A stretch of DNA of 64,000 bases from assembly GCA_046351595.1 (NCBI GenBank), contig JAXLYE010000001.1, positions 930,001 to 994,000 on the forward strand, written 5' to 3'. The DNA comes from JAXLYE01 sp046351595. Its GTDB lineage: Bacteria; Myxococcota_A; Polyangia; Palsa-1104; JAEUJZ01. Both the position numbers and the translations under genes were made by a program. The notes below the pieces were generated by a model. It was not told where the DNA came from, made no database searches, and saw nothing but the letters and a program-made list of their open reading frames with translations. Below, one piece after another: positions 10,333 through 18,309 of this stretch (its first letter is position 1; every line of letters begins with the position of its first letter).

Positions 10333-12111
10333 TCAAGAGCGGCGGCGCACCCGCAGGCCGAGCTGGTTATAGCGCAGCCGTACGCGCCGCGCATCCCGCT
10401 CGCGGGCACCGGTGTCCACCAGCAGCTGCCGCGCCATCGCCGCGAAGTCGCCGCCGGTCTCGGCGTACAGGCGCGCGTAGAGCGCCCGCTCCAGCTCCTG
10501 CGCGACGTCGCGCAGCGCCCGCGCCGGGCGGACCGCGGGGGCGGCCGTCGCCGGCGCGCTGACGGGCTGAGCCTTCGTCGGATCCGCAAGGGGGCTCGCC
10601 GGCAGGCCCGCCGCGACCGGGGCCGCCGCCGGCGCCGCGCCGACCAGGTCGTAGGCCGAGCGCCCGAGCAGCTCGCGCACCAGCTTCGCCGGGATCGGCA
10701 CCGTGCCCTGCGTCCCCGACGGCGCCCGCCCGGCCTCGGCGGCGCGCAGCGCGTCGGCCAGCGCGAACACCGCGGCGTTGCCGATCAGCCACTCGAGCTC
10801 GCGCACGTTGCCGGGCCAGGGGTGGCCGCGCAGCGCCTGCATCGATGCCGGCGACAGCACGAAGCGCACGCCGCGCGAGGGGGCCGCGGCGCCGCGCGCG
10901 ATCAAGAGCTCGACCTGCGGCGGCCCGCCGAGCTGCGCCGCGTCCTGATAGGCGCAGAGCAGCGCGCGGTTCGGCCCGGCCGCGAACGTCTTCTTGAGCA
11001 GCCCGCGCAAGAGCGGCTCCAGGTCGACGAGGCGCTCGCGCAGCGGCGGCAGCAGCAGCCGCGCCGCCGGGTTCAGCCGCGCGTACAGATCGGCGCGGAA
11101 GCGGCCCGCGCGCACCGCGGCGCTGAGGTCCAGGTTGGTCGCGGCCAGCACCTTGACGCTGACCGGCCGCGGCGTGCTCTCGCCGATGCGCGTCACGCGC
11201 CCGTCCTGCAGCACCAGCAGCAGCATGCGCTGCGCGTCCAGCGGCAGGTTGCCGATCTCGTCGAGCAGCAGCGTGCCCTCGTGCGCGCGCTCGAAGCGGC
11301 CCTCGCGCTCGACGGCGCCGCTGAAGGCGCCGCGCGCCGTGCCGAACAGCTCCGCCGCCACCAGCGACTCGGGCAGCGCCGCGATGTCGACCGCGACGAA
11401 CGGCCCCTTGCGCCCGGTCGCCGGGTGCAGCACCTGCTCAGCCAGCGCGCTCTTGCCGGTGCCGGTCTCGCCGAGCAGCAGCACCGGGAACGACGTGCGG
11501 GCGAGGACCTGCGCCTCTCGCTGCAGCCGCCGCATCGCCGGCGAGCCGCCGAACAGGTAGCCCGAGAGCGCCGGCTGCTCGGCGCGCTGCCCGAGCACGC
11601 GCTCGATCAGCAGCCCGAGCGCGCGCGCGTCAAAGGCGTCGCTGCCCGCCAGCGTCACGAACTCGTCGACGGCGAGGGCCTCGGCGGCGTCGGCGTAGGC
11701 CAGCTCCTCCTGCGCGGTCAGCAGCACCACCGGCAGCTCGCCGCGCTCGCGCCGCAGGTGCGCGAGGATCTCCAGGCCCTGCAGGCGCCGCCGCCGCTGC
11801 AGCGCCTGCGCCGGCGGCTCGCCGTCCGGGCTGCGCGTCGGCCCGCGCGCCGGCAGCAGCCGCTCGACCGGCACGTCGAAGGCGACGTCCAGCAGCACCA
11901 CGTCGACGTCGGGGTGGCGGCGCAGCGCGGCCTCGGCCTCGCCGCCGTCGTGCGCGTGCGTCAGCGTGCAGCCGCGGCGCTCGGGGCAGGTCCAGCACGG
12001 CCCCGGCAGCTCGCAGCGCGTCGCATAGTCGTAGTCGCGCAGGAAGTGGTGGAAGAGCTCGACGTAGCGCTCGCCGTCGTCGATGAGCAGGAGCTTGGGC
12101 CGCCGCCGCAT
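10333..12111 (-). CDS. Sigma-54-dependent response regulator with Cys cluster in receiver
   Basis: 592 residues in NtrC-like order. An N-terminal receiver has an acidic pair D11-D12 and a phosphoacceptor candidate D75 in VVLLDVAFD. The AAA+ domain has Walker A GETGTGKS (about 214-221), the sigma-54 contact loop GAFSGA (261-266, Ser instead of the usual Thr of GAFTGA) and Walker B GTLLLDEIG. A Fis-like C-terminal HTH ends in RRVRLRYNQLGLRVRRRS. It should activate sigma-54 promoters on phosphorylation. The receiver carries an unusual C-x5-C-x2-C-x5-C cluster (C33, C39, C42, C48) that could bind a metal or Fe-S cluster (inference). It is the last gene of a four-gene signalling operon and its ATG overlaps the preceding stop (TGATG). 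Confidence 0.9.
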   Translation of the reverse strand: MRRRPKLLLIDDGERYVELFHHFLRDYDYATRCELPGPCWTCPERRGCTLTHAHDGGEAEAALRRHPDVDVVLLDVAFDVPVERLLPARGPTRSPDGEPPAQALQRRRRLQGLEILAHLRRERGELPVVLLTAQEELAYADAAEALAVDEFVTLAGSDAFDARALGLLIERVLGQRAEQPALSGYLFGGSPAMRRLQREAQVLARTSFPVLLLGETGTGKSALAEQVLHPATGRKGPFVAVDIAALPESLVAAELFGTARGAFSGAVEREGRFERAHEGTLLLDEIGNLPLDAQRMLLLVLQDGRVTRIGESTPRPVSVKVLAATNLDLSAAVRAGRFRADLYARLNPAARLLLPPLRERLVDLEPLLRGLLKKTFAAGPNRALLCAYQDAAQLGGPPQVELLIARGAAAPSRGVRFVLSPASMQALRGHPWPGNVRELEWLIGNAAVFALADALRAAEAGRAPSGTQGTVPIPAKLVRELLGRSAYDLVGAAPAAAPVAAGLPASPLADPTKAQPVSAPATAAPAVRPARALRDVAQELERALYARLYAETGGDFAAMARQLLVDTGARERDARRVRLRYNQLGLRVRRRS

Positions 12112-12563
12112 CAGCCGCCTCCCCGAGGCCCGCGCGCCGACGCCAGCTCGCGCAGCCGCTGCTCGATCGCGAGCGCCAGCTGCCGCGCCTCGGCCACCGC
12201 CGGCCCCTCGCCCGCCCGCACCCCGGCCTCGAGCGCGTCGAGACGGGCCAGCGCCTGCGCCACCTCGTCGAGGCTCAGGCCGAGCGGCCGCGGCGCCGCG
12301 CCGGCCGCAACGAGCTCCGCCGCCAGCGCGGTGAAGCGCTGCCGCGGCCGCACGCCGCCCGGCGCGCCGTACAGGTCGGTCACGAGCATCGCCAGCAGCG
12401 GCCCCTCGAGGCGCTCGCCCCCGTCCGCTGGCAGGTTGCGCGCGGTGCGGGCCAGGTACTTGCCGACGTCGTGCGCGAGCCGCGCCGCGAGCTCGCGATC
12501 GCGCGGCGCAGCTCGGCCGGCCCGGCCTGGTTGCCCACTTCGGGGAGGTAATCGCTCGGCCAT
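12111..12563 (-). CDS. Small helical protein, possible phosphotransfer protein
   Basis: 150 residues with no confident family. It is predicted mostly helical, with a conserved-looking segment LAARLAHDVGKYLARTARNL in which H31 sits on a helix much as in histidine phosphotransfer or DHp domains. A second half, LSLDEVAQALARLDALEAGVRAGEGPAVAEARQLALAIEQRLRELA, could form the partner helices. Its position between a receiver gene and a sigma-54 response regulator makes a phosphorelay role plausible, but this is inference from context. The ATG at 12563 starts 8 bp after the receiver gene ends, and the stop overlaps the next ATG. Confidence 0.7.
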   Translation of the reverse strand: MAERLPPRSGQPGRAGRAAPRDRELAARLAHDVGKYLARTARNLPADGGERLEGPLLAMLVTDLYGAPGGVRPRQRFTALAAELVAAGAAPRPLGLSLDEVAQALARLDALEAGVRAGEGPAVAEARQLALAIEQRLRELASARGPRGGG

Positions 12564-12570
12564 GGTCCTC

Positions 12571-13008
12571 TCAGTCGCGCAAGAGCGCCCGGCGGATCGC
12601 CGCCGCGTCGAAGGTCGGCACCGCCTCGACGCGGCCGTACAGCCGCTGCAGGTTGAGGAGGCGCCGCGGCGGGAAGTCGTGCACGAACACCGCCGGCTGG
12701 CTGTGCCCGGCCCGCCGCAGCTCCTGGAGGATGAGCGCGCCCTGCTGGTCCTTGAGGTAGCGCCCGGCCCGCGCCCGGTCGCCGGCGAACAGCTGCGCCG
12801 CCACCTGCTCGACGTCGCCGCACAGCACCGACTCGGCCGCGCGATCGAAGCGCAGGTCGATGAGCAGCGCCGCAAACGGCGCCGCGGCCAGCGCCTGCAG
12901 CGCCGCCGCGCCCGAGCGCACCTGCTGGAAGAGCAGGCCCGGCCCCAGGAACAGCTCGGCGAACTCGCGGTACTCGTCGCCGTCCTCGATGATCAGCACC
13001 CGCCTCAT
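12571..13008 (-). CDS. Stand-alone response-regulator receiver protein
   Basis: 145 residues. MRRVLIIEDGDEYREF gives beta-1 and the acidic residues E8/D9, and AALLIDLRFD gives the phosphoacceptor candidate D51. An insertion of about 35 residues (ESVLCGDVEQVAAQLFAGDRARAGRYLKDQ) follows, then QPAVFVHDFPP in the late part of the fold. The conserved Lys of beta-5 is not obvious, so phosphorylation chemistry may be altered. No output domain is present. The start overlaps the end of the histidine-kinase gene by 4 bp (ATGA), so the pair is translationally coupled and probably forms one pathway. Confidence 0.8.
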   Translation of the reverse strand: MRRVLIIEDGDEYREFAELFLGPGLLFQQVRSGAAALQALAAAPFAALLIDLRFDRAAESVLCGDVEQVAAQLFAGDRARAGRYLKDQQGALILQELRRAGHSQPAVFVHDFPPRRLLNLQRLYGRVEAVPTFDAAAIRRALLRD

Positions 13009-14717
13009 GCGCCGACCCCGCCGTCGCCGCCAGCTTCGTCCTTGTCGTCGTCGTCAGCATCATCGGTGGGCCCGAGGGCGCGGAACAGGTGCACGGTCAC
13101 CGCCTTCTCGAAGCCGGCCAGCGCCGCGGGCGCGATCGGTCCGGCCGGGCCGACGAGGTCCGCCCGTGCCGCCAGCTCGCCGATGCGCTCGACGGTGATC
13201 GAGCCGTTGTAGAGGCCGAGCGCCGCGATCACCAGGCCGAGCCCGCGCTGCGCCCGCTGCCCCGGCGCGCCGCTGTGCGCGTACAGGTCCGCGGTGCTGA
13301 GCGGCTCCGGGCTCGAGTCGAGCACGTGCACCTGCACCGACTCCTCGCCCGTCGGCAGCAGCGCCAGCGACAGCGCCACCCCGATGCGGCGCGGCGGCGC
13401 AGTGCGGCCGACCGCGAGGATCGCGTTGCGCAGCAGGTTGCGCAGCACCAGCAGCAGGTCGACGCGGTAGACCTCGACGACGACGGACGGCGCGGTCGCC
13501 GACACGGTCCCCGCTGGGCTCGCGGGCTCGGGCCCGAGCAGCAGGCGCACCTCGTCGAGCTCGACCTGGCGGGCGCGGTACTCGCCGCGCACCTCCGCGA
13601 GCACGCTCTCGAGCAGCGGCCGATCGATGGCGGTGCGGCTGAGGCGCCGCGACAGCCGCCCGAGCGCCGTGTCGAAGCGGCGCAGCGCCTCGTGCAGCGC
13701 CACCATGCGCCGCAGCGCCCGCCGCTGCCCGAGCAGGAAGCCGGCGCGCAGGCGCAGCAGCTCGGCGAGCGCGCCCGCCGCAGCGCGGAAGCCGGGATCC
13801 GCCGCGAGCACGTGCTTCTGCGGCCCGAGCGCGCGCTCGAACCCGACCAGGTGCTCGCGCCACACCTGCAACAGCGGCTCGCCGCCGAAGATCCGGTCGG
13901 CCAAAAACAGCCGCTGCGCCGCCGTCGACTCGCCCGCGGCCAGCGCCGAGAGCGCGTCGGTGACCGCGCCGATGCGGTGCTTGAGCAGCTCGTGCCGCAG
14001 CCGCCCGATCAGGTACGTCAGCGTCGGCTGCAGCTCGGGGCTGGCCAGCGCCAGCGCGGCCAGCGTCGGCGGCCGGCGCAGGCGCAAAAGGAGCGGCACC
14101 GCCCCCAGCCCGAGCACCGACGCCAGCCCGAGCGGCAGCAGCCAGCGCCGGCGCCCGTCCTCGTCCGCGCCCTCGTCGCGCGCCGGCACCGTGGCGTCGG
14201 CGTCGACGGCGCGCAGCTCGGCGCGGGCCGCCGCCGCCTCGGCCGCGCCCGGCCGGTGCACAAGGAAGCTACGGTAGTAGTCGACGGCGCGGATGTAGAT
14301 GCCCTGGTCGCGGCAGGCGCGGGCCAGCGGCAGGTACAGCGCCGGGTCCATCGGCGCCAGCCGCTTGCCGTCGGACAGCGCCTCGCGCGCTCCGGGCCGG
14401 TCGTGCCGGATCAGCTCGATGGCGCGCTGGTAGTGCACCGCGGCCTCCTGCAGGCGCCGCCGGGCCTGCTGTCCCTCGGCGCTCTCGGGCGGCAGCGCCA
14501 GCCAGTCGCCGTAGCCGGCGGCGAAGTCGGGGCGCTCGCGCCACCGCCGCTGCGCCCGTCGGAAGCGCGCCGCCGCGTCGCGCCCGCCGCAGCCGCCGAG
14601 CAGCCCGCCCGCCAGCGACGACACAAGCCCGAGCACGAGCTCGCGCCGGCCGGGCCCGCCCGCGCACAGGGCACGGCGCGGGGCGGCGCTTCGGGCTCGT
14701 TCACGAGGCGACAGCAC
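13005..14717 (-). CDS. Membrane sensor histidine kinase-like protein with TPR-like sensor region
   Basis: 570 residues. The N-terminus has a Tat/Sec-like region (RRELVLGLVSSLAGGLLGGC), with C43 in a possible lipobox. Residues about 80-170 are helical and TPR-like (AAVHYQRAIELIRHDRPGAREAL, ALYLPLARACRDQGIYIRAVDYYRSFL). A single membrane helix lies at about 192-212 (WLLPLGLASVLGLGAVPLLL). The cytoplasmic part has the H-box candidate RLRHELLKHRIGAV (H242), a long helical linker, an ATPase N-box LLVLRNLLRNAILAVG and a G-box RGLGLVIAALGLYNG. The C-terminal tail is Asp-rich. It probably senses an envelope signal through the TPR region and phosphorylates the adjacent receivers (inference). Confidence 0.78.
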   Translation of the reverse strand: MLSPRERARSAAPRRALCAGGPGRRELVLGLVSSLAGGLLGGCGGRDAAARFRRAQRRWRERPDFAAGYGDWLALPPESAEGQQARRRLQEAAVHYQRAIELIRHDRPGAREALSDGKRLAPMDPALYLPLARACRDQGIYIRAVDYYRSFLVHRPGAAEAAAARAELRAVDADATVPARDEGADEDGRRRWLLPLGLASVLGLGAVPLLLRLRRPPTLAALALASPELQPTLTYLIGRLRHELLKHRIGAVTDALSALAAGESTAAQRLFLADRIFGGEPLLQVWREHLVGFERALGPQKHVLAADPGFRAAAGALAELLRLRAGFLLGQRRALRRMVALHEALRRFDTALGRLSRRLSRTAIDRPLLESVLAEVRGEYRARQVELDEVRLLLGPEPASPAGTVSATAPSVVVEVYRVDLLLVLRNLLRNAILAVGRTAPPRRIGVALSLALLPTGEESVQVHVLDSSPEPLSTADLYAHSGAPGQRAQRGLGLVIAALGLYNGSITVERIGELAARADLVGPAGPIAPAALAGFEKAVTVHLFRALGPTDDADDDDKDEAGGDGGVGA

Positions 14718-14831
14718 AGGCAGAACCGGATCTTAACCGAGGCCGCGCCCGGCCGGGGTCACCGACGAGGGTGGCGGCACCGGGCGGCGCGCAGGTCCGG
14801 GGCGAGCAATACCCGGCCGGCGGCGGTCGGC

Positions 14832-15554
14832 TCAGCGCCCGCCCGACCGCGGCCGGCTCGACGAGGAGCCGCCGACCGACAGGCCGCACAGCGGGTCGTT
14901 GCTGTCGCGGCAGTCGTCCAGGAGGGCGGAGGGCGCGGCGGGCTGCGGGCGCGGCGGGCTGCGGACCGGGCGCGGACGCGGCGCCGGCGGCGGCTCCGGT
15001 CGCGGCGCGCCCACCGCCGCGCGCGCGTCCTGCGGCAGCGTCGGCAGCTGCCCACGCTGGAGCGTCGGCGGCGGCGCCGGCGCGCTCAAGATCGGGGCGG
15101 CGGGCGGCGCGGCCGCGCGCGCGAGCTGCGGCAGCCGCCACAGGTAGCGACCGGCGACGCCCAGCGTGACGACGGACAAGACCAGGTCCAGGCTGCTCAC
15201 AAGCCCGGTCCAGCGCGGCGGGCGCGGCGGCGGCGGCGGCGGCTCCAGCAGCTTGTCGTGCAGCACGTCGCGCTCGGCGCGGATGCGGATCAGCTCCTGC
15301 TGCAGCGCCGCCTCGCGGTCGCGGGTGGCGCGCTCGCGCTCCTCGAGCTGCACGCGCAGGCGCGCCTCGGCCTCGGCCACCCGCAGGCGCTGCGCCTCGG
15401 CCTCCAGGCGCTCGGCGCGCTCACGCTCGGCGGCGGCGCGGCGGGCGGCCTGCGCGGCCTGCTCGCGCGCCGCGAGCTCGGCCTGGCGCTGCGCCTCCAG
15501 GTTCTGCAGCTCAGAGAGGGCAAACAGGACGCTGTTGTCTCGGGTCTGGGTCAT
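14832..15554 (-). CDS. Coiled-coil single-pass membrane protein of unknown function
   Basis: 240 residues, no recognised family. Residues 15-103 form a highly charged Ala/Glu/Arg coiled coil. A proline run (105-113) precedes one membrane segment (about 116-138, WTGLVSSLDLVLSVVTLGVAGRYLW). The rest is Pro/Ala-rich and ends in a Ser/Gly/Arg tail with two Cys (DDCRDSNDPLCG). The Pro-rich part would be extracytoplasmic if the coiled coil is cytoplasmic (inference). The ATG at 15554 is chosen because the upstream in-frame extension runs through the repeat-rich control region. It lies 114 bp upstream of the histidine-kinase operon on the same strand and might belong to it. Confidence 0.75.
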   Translation of the reverse strand: MTQTRDNSVLFALSELQNLEAQRQAELAAREQAAQAARRAAAERERAERLEAEAQRLRVAEAEARLRVQLEERERATRDREAALQQELIRIRAERDVLHDKLLEPPPPPPRPPRWTGLVSSLDLVLSVVTLGVAGRYLWRLPQLARAAAPPAAPILSAPAPPPTLQRGQLPTLPQDARAAVGAPRPEPPPAPRPRPVRSPPRPQPAAPSALLDDCRDSNDPLCGLSVGGSSSSRPRSGGR

Positions 15555-15673
15555 GACGGGCCTCCTGCCGGCGCTTCTTGCAGCCGCCGTACCGATCGCC
15601 GGAGCGGCCCGTCCGCGCCCTGCCCTACCGTCGCTGACGCGGCCCCCTTGGGCGTCCGCCGGTGCGGCCCGGA

Positions 15674-15702
15674 ATCTACTCTGAATAGATTTCGATCTAC
15701 TC
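15674..15702. promoter_or_regulatory. ATCTACTC repeats upstream of the coiled-coil gene
   Basis: Two identical ATCTACTC words (15674-15681 and 15695-15702) lie exactly 21 bp apart, with an inverted, slightly changed copy (AATAGATT) between them. The pattern of alternating half-sites on one DNA face suggests an operator. It lies about 120 bp before the ATG at 15554. Confidence 0.45.
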
Positions 15703-15774
15703 CCAGCAGCACCACGCCGGCCGCCCTGCGCAAGACCGCCCAGCTCCTGGCCTTTTCGTCGCCCAGGCAACAAA

Positions 15775-15829
15775 TGAACGCAGGTCATTGACAGCTGACC
15801 CATGTTCATTTACAAATGAACGCAGGTCA
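15775..15829 (+). promoter_or_regulatory. Promoter with three 21-bp-spaced operators for the SDR-TetR operon
   Basis: A perfect -35 TTGACA (15788-15793) and a -10 TACAAA (15811-15816) are separated by 17 bp. Three imperfect 13-bp palindromes of the form TGAMCnnnGKTCA overlay it: TGAACGCAGGTCA at 15775-15787, TGACCCATGTTCA at 15796-15808 and TGAACGCAGGTCA at 15817-15829. Their starts are exactly 21 bp apart (two helical turns). They lie just upstream of the -35, inside the spacer and over the -10/start region. TetR-family repressors bind such palindromes next to their own operons, and a TetR gene is the second gene of this operon, so autorepression is the natural reading. Confidence 0.8.
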
Positions 15830-15924
15830 GTTATTCGCGGCGCCGGCCCGGGAGCGGCCGGTCGGAAACAGCCAGAAGCGTTCGTCCGCGACGGAACAAG
15901 CGGCCACGGGCCGGGGAGCATGAG

Positions 15925-16743
15925 ATGGACAAGACGGTGCTGATCACGGGAGCCTCGACGGGGATCGGGCGAGCCACGGCGCTCTACTTCCAGAAGCGGG
16001 GCTGGCGCGTCGCCGCCACCATGCGCTCGCCGCACAAGGAGACGGAGCTCGGGAAGCTGCCGAACGTGCTGTGCGTGGCGCTCGACGTGACGCGGCCGGA
16101 GTCGATCCAGGCGGCGCTCGCCGAGGTGCTGGGCCGCTTCGGGCGCATCGACGCCGTCGTCAACAACGCCGGCTACGCGCTGTCCGGCCCGTTCGAGGCG
16201 TACACCCGCGAGCAGATCCAGCGGCAGTTTGACACCAACGTGTTCGGGCTGATGGAGGTGTGCCGGCAGGTGCTGCCGCACTTCCGCGCCCAGCGCGCCG
16301 GCGTCCTCGTCAACGTCGCGTCGATGGGCGGGCGGCTGACGGTGCCGCTGTACTCGAGCTACCACGCCAGCAAGTGGGCGGTGGAGGGCTTCTCCGAGTC
16401 GCTGCACTACGAGCTCCGGCCGCTCGGCATCCGCGTCAAGATCGTCGAGCCGGGCGCCATCAAGACCGACTTCTACGAGCGCTCGGCCGACGTCGCGCGC
16501 CTCACCACGAGCGGCGACTACGACGAGTTCGTGCGGCTCGCCACCGCCAACATGAACAAGGCCGGCGACGGCGGCGCGCCGCCCGAGAAGGTCGCGGCCG
16601 CGATCTTTGCCGCGGCTAGCGACGGCTCGCGGCGCCTGCGGTATACAGTCGGGACGGACGCAAACGGTCTGTTGTCGCTGCGGCGCATCCTGCCCGAGAG
16701 CTGGTTCTACGCGCTGGTGCGCTCGCAGGTCCTCAAGTCGTAG
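15925..16743 (+). CDS. Short-chain dehydrogenase/reductase (SDR)
   Basis: 272 residues, a classical SDR. The cofactor loop TGASTGIG is at 8-15, NNAG at 80-83, the catalytic Ser at 133 (NVASMGG) and YxxxK is Y146-K150 (YHASK), so the active site is complete. An Arg after the first strand (MRSPHK) favours NADP(H). Substrate unknown. A GGGGAG run lies just upstream of the ATG. It is the first gene of an operon with a TetR regulator that starts 28 bp downstream. Expression should be controlled by the operator-rich promoter upstream, probably de-repressed by the substrate or a related hydrophobic compound (inference). Confidence 0.93.
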   Translation: MDKTVLITGASTGIGRATALYFQKRGWRVAATMRSPHKETELGKLPNVLCVALDVTRPESIQAALAEVLGRFGRIDAVVNNAGYALSGPFEAYTREQIQRQFDTNVFGLMEVCRQVLPHFRAQRAGVLVNVASMGGRLTVPLYSSYHASKWAVEGFSESLHYELRPLGIRVKIVEPGAIKTDFYERSADVARLTTSGDYDEFVRLATANMNKAGDGGAPPEKVAAAIFAAASDGSRRLRYTVGTDANGLLSLRRILPESWFYALVRSQVLKS

Positions 16744-16771
16744 GCCGCGAGCGGACCCAAGAGAGCGATTG

Positions 16772-17563
16772 ATGGCACACCCCGGACCCCCGAGCCCGCG
16801 CCGGCGCGAGCCCCGCCGCCGGGCGATGAGCGACGAAGCCAAGGGCGAGCGGCGGCAGACGATCGTCGCGGCCGCGGCGCAGCTGCTCGACGAGCTGCCC
16901 TACGACCAGATCACCGTCGCCACCGTGGCCGAGCGGCTGGGCCTGGCCAAGGGCACGCTGTACCTGTACTTCCCGACGAAGGAGGGGCTGTTCCTGGCGC
17001 TGCTCGAGGACGAGCTGGCCGCCTGGTTCGCGGCGCTGCGCGAGCGGCTGGCCGAGCGCAGATCCGAGCGCAGCCCCGAGCGCAGCCCCGAGCGGAAGCG
17101 GGATGCGGCCGCGCCCGGGCTCACGCCGGAGCAGCTCGCGGAGCGCATCGTCGACTCGCTGGAGCTGTACCCGCGCCTGCCGCGGCTCCTCACGGTTCTG
17201 CACTCGGTGCTCGAGCGCAACGTGCCGGCGCCCGAGGTGGTGGCGTTCAAGCAGCAGCTGCGCGACGAGGTCGGCGTGACCGCGGCGCTCATCGAGGAGA
17301 GGCTGCCGGCGCTGCGGCGCGGGCAGGGCGCGGTGCTGCTCTTGCGGCTGCACGCGCTGACCATCGGCGCCTTCCAGATGACCGACGTGTCCGCGGCGGT
17401 GCGGGCGGCGCTCGACGACGAGAGCGCGGGGCTCGCGGTCTTTGACCTCTCGTTCGGGCCGTTCCTGCGCGGCACGCTGCGCGCGCTGATCGCGGGCATG
17501 AGCACGAGCACGGGCACGGCGGCCGCCCCGCGACGGGCGACTGCGCGGCGGCGGGCCCCCTGA
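16772..17563 (+). CDS. TetR/AcrR-family repressor
   Basis: 263 residues. The N-terminal HTH is clear: RRQTIVAAAAQLLDELPYDQITVATVAERLGLAKGTLYLYFPTKEGLFLALL. An Arg/Ser/Glu-rich insertion of about 20 residues (repeats of RSERSPER type) separates it from the ligand-binding helical domain, and the C-terminus is a basic tail. The ATG at 16772 gives an 18-residue basic leader; an internal ATG at 16826 (MSDEAKGERRQT) would also work. Co-transcribed with the SDR gene. It is the likely binder of the three operators at 15775-15829. Confidence 0.92.
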   Translation: MAHPGPPSPRRREPRRRAMSDEAKGERRQTIVAAAAQLLDELPYDQITVATVAERLGLAKGTLYLYFPTKEGLFLALLEDELAAWFAALRERLAERRSERSPERSPERKRDAAAPGLTPEQLAERIVDSLELYPRLPRLLTVLHSVLERNVPAPEVVAFKQQLRDEVGVTAALIEERLPALRRGQGAVLLLRLHALTIGAFQMTDVSAAVRAALDDESAGLAVFDLSFGPFLRGTLRALIAGMSTSTGTAAAPRRATARRRAP

Positions 17564-17592
17564 GCGCGGGCGCATCTGGTACGGTGACAGGC

Positions 17593-18258
17593 ATGCGCGC
17601 CCTGGCGCTCCCGTCTCTTCCCTGGCTCCGCGTCACGGCCCGGCCTGCAACCCGGGCCGCGGGCCTGGCCGTCACGCTCGGGCTCTCGCTCGCGGCCTGC
17701 ACGCAGGAGGTGACGGGCGACAACCTGTGCCTCGACCCGAGCACCGCGTGCGCCGACGTGCCCGCGATCTGCGACCCGGGCTCGTCCGACACCGGCGCGG
17801 TGGTGGTGCGCTGGCGCGTCGCCGACGTGGCGCTCGGGCGGCTCTTGGTGCGCGGCCAGTGCTGCTGCAACCCCGACCCGCAGCCCGTCGGGCTGGCGGC
17901 GATGCAGTGCAACCTGCAGGGCAACGACTGCCTGGCGTCGCCGGCGTGGCTTGTGCGCAACGTCCAGCTGCGGGTCAGCCGCGCCGACACGCCGGCCCAG
18001 ACCTGCACCTTCACCGCGCGCTGCGCCGACGGCGAGCTCACGACCCCGGCGTGCCTCAAGGCCGGCGAGTACGACCTGCAGCTCGTCGCCGACGTCGAGG
18101 GCTTCCCGGTGCCGGCGAGCGGCGGCATGCCCGACACCAGCGAGTTCCGCTGCCTGCAGCAGCCGGCGCGCACGCCGCCCGCGGTGCGCCGCCGCGTGCG
18201 ACCGGGCCAGACCGTCAACCTCGACGGCATCGTGCTCGGCGTCAACGCGCCGCGCTGA
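17593..18258 (+). CDS. Cys-rich lipoprotein of unknown function
   Basis: About 221 residues. The N-terminal signal ends in a lipobox (GLSLAAC), so it should be a lipidated envelope protein. The mature part has many Cys (including a CCC triplet near residue 98) and beta-rich segments. Family unknown; Cys-rich lipoproteins of this kind are common in Myxococcota. The start is either the ATG at 17593 or a GTG at 17584. It lies 29 bp after the TetR gene on the same strand but has no functional link that can be read. It converges on the giant TPR gene. Confidence 0.75.
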   Translation: MRALALPSLPWLRVTARPATRAAGLAVTLGLSLAACTQEVTGDNLCLDPSTACADVPAICDPGSSDTGAVVVRWRVADVALGRLLVRGQCCCNPDPQPVGLAAMQCNLQGNDCLASPAWLVRNVQLRVSRADTPAQTCTFTARCADGELTTPACLKAGEYDLQLVADVEGFPVPASGGMPDTSEFRCLQQPARTPPAVRRRVRPGQTVNLDGIVLGVNAPR

Positions 18259-18309
18259 GCGCGCAGCCCCGCGCCGTCCAGCAGATCTTTTTGGGGTCTA
18301 GCCGGCCGT

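Larger units (their letters stand above)
15555..15924. other. Divergent control region between the coiled-coil gene and the SDR-TetR operon
   Basis: 370 bp without a gene. It holds an AT-rich repeat group at 15674-15702 close to the minus-strand gene, and a near-consensus promoter with three operators at 15775-15829 driving the plus-strand operon. The two are listed separately. Confidence 0.7.
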
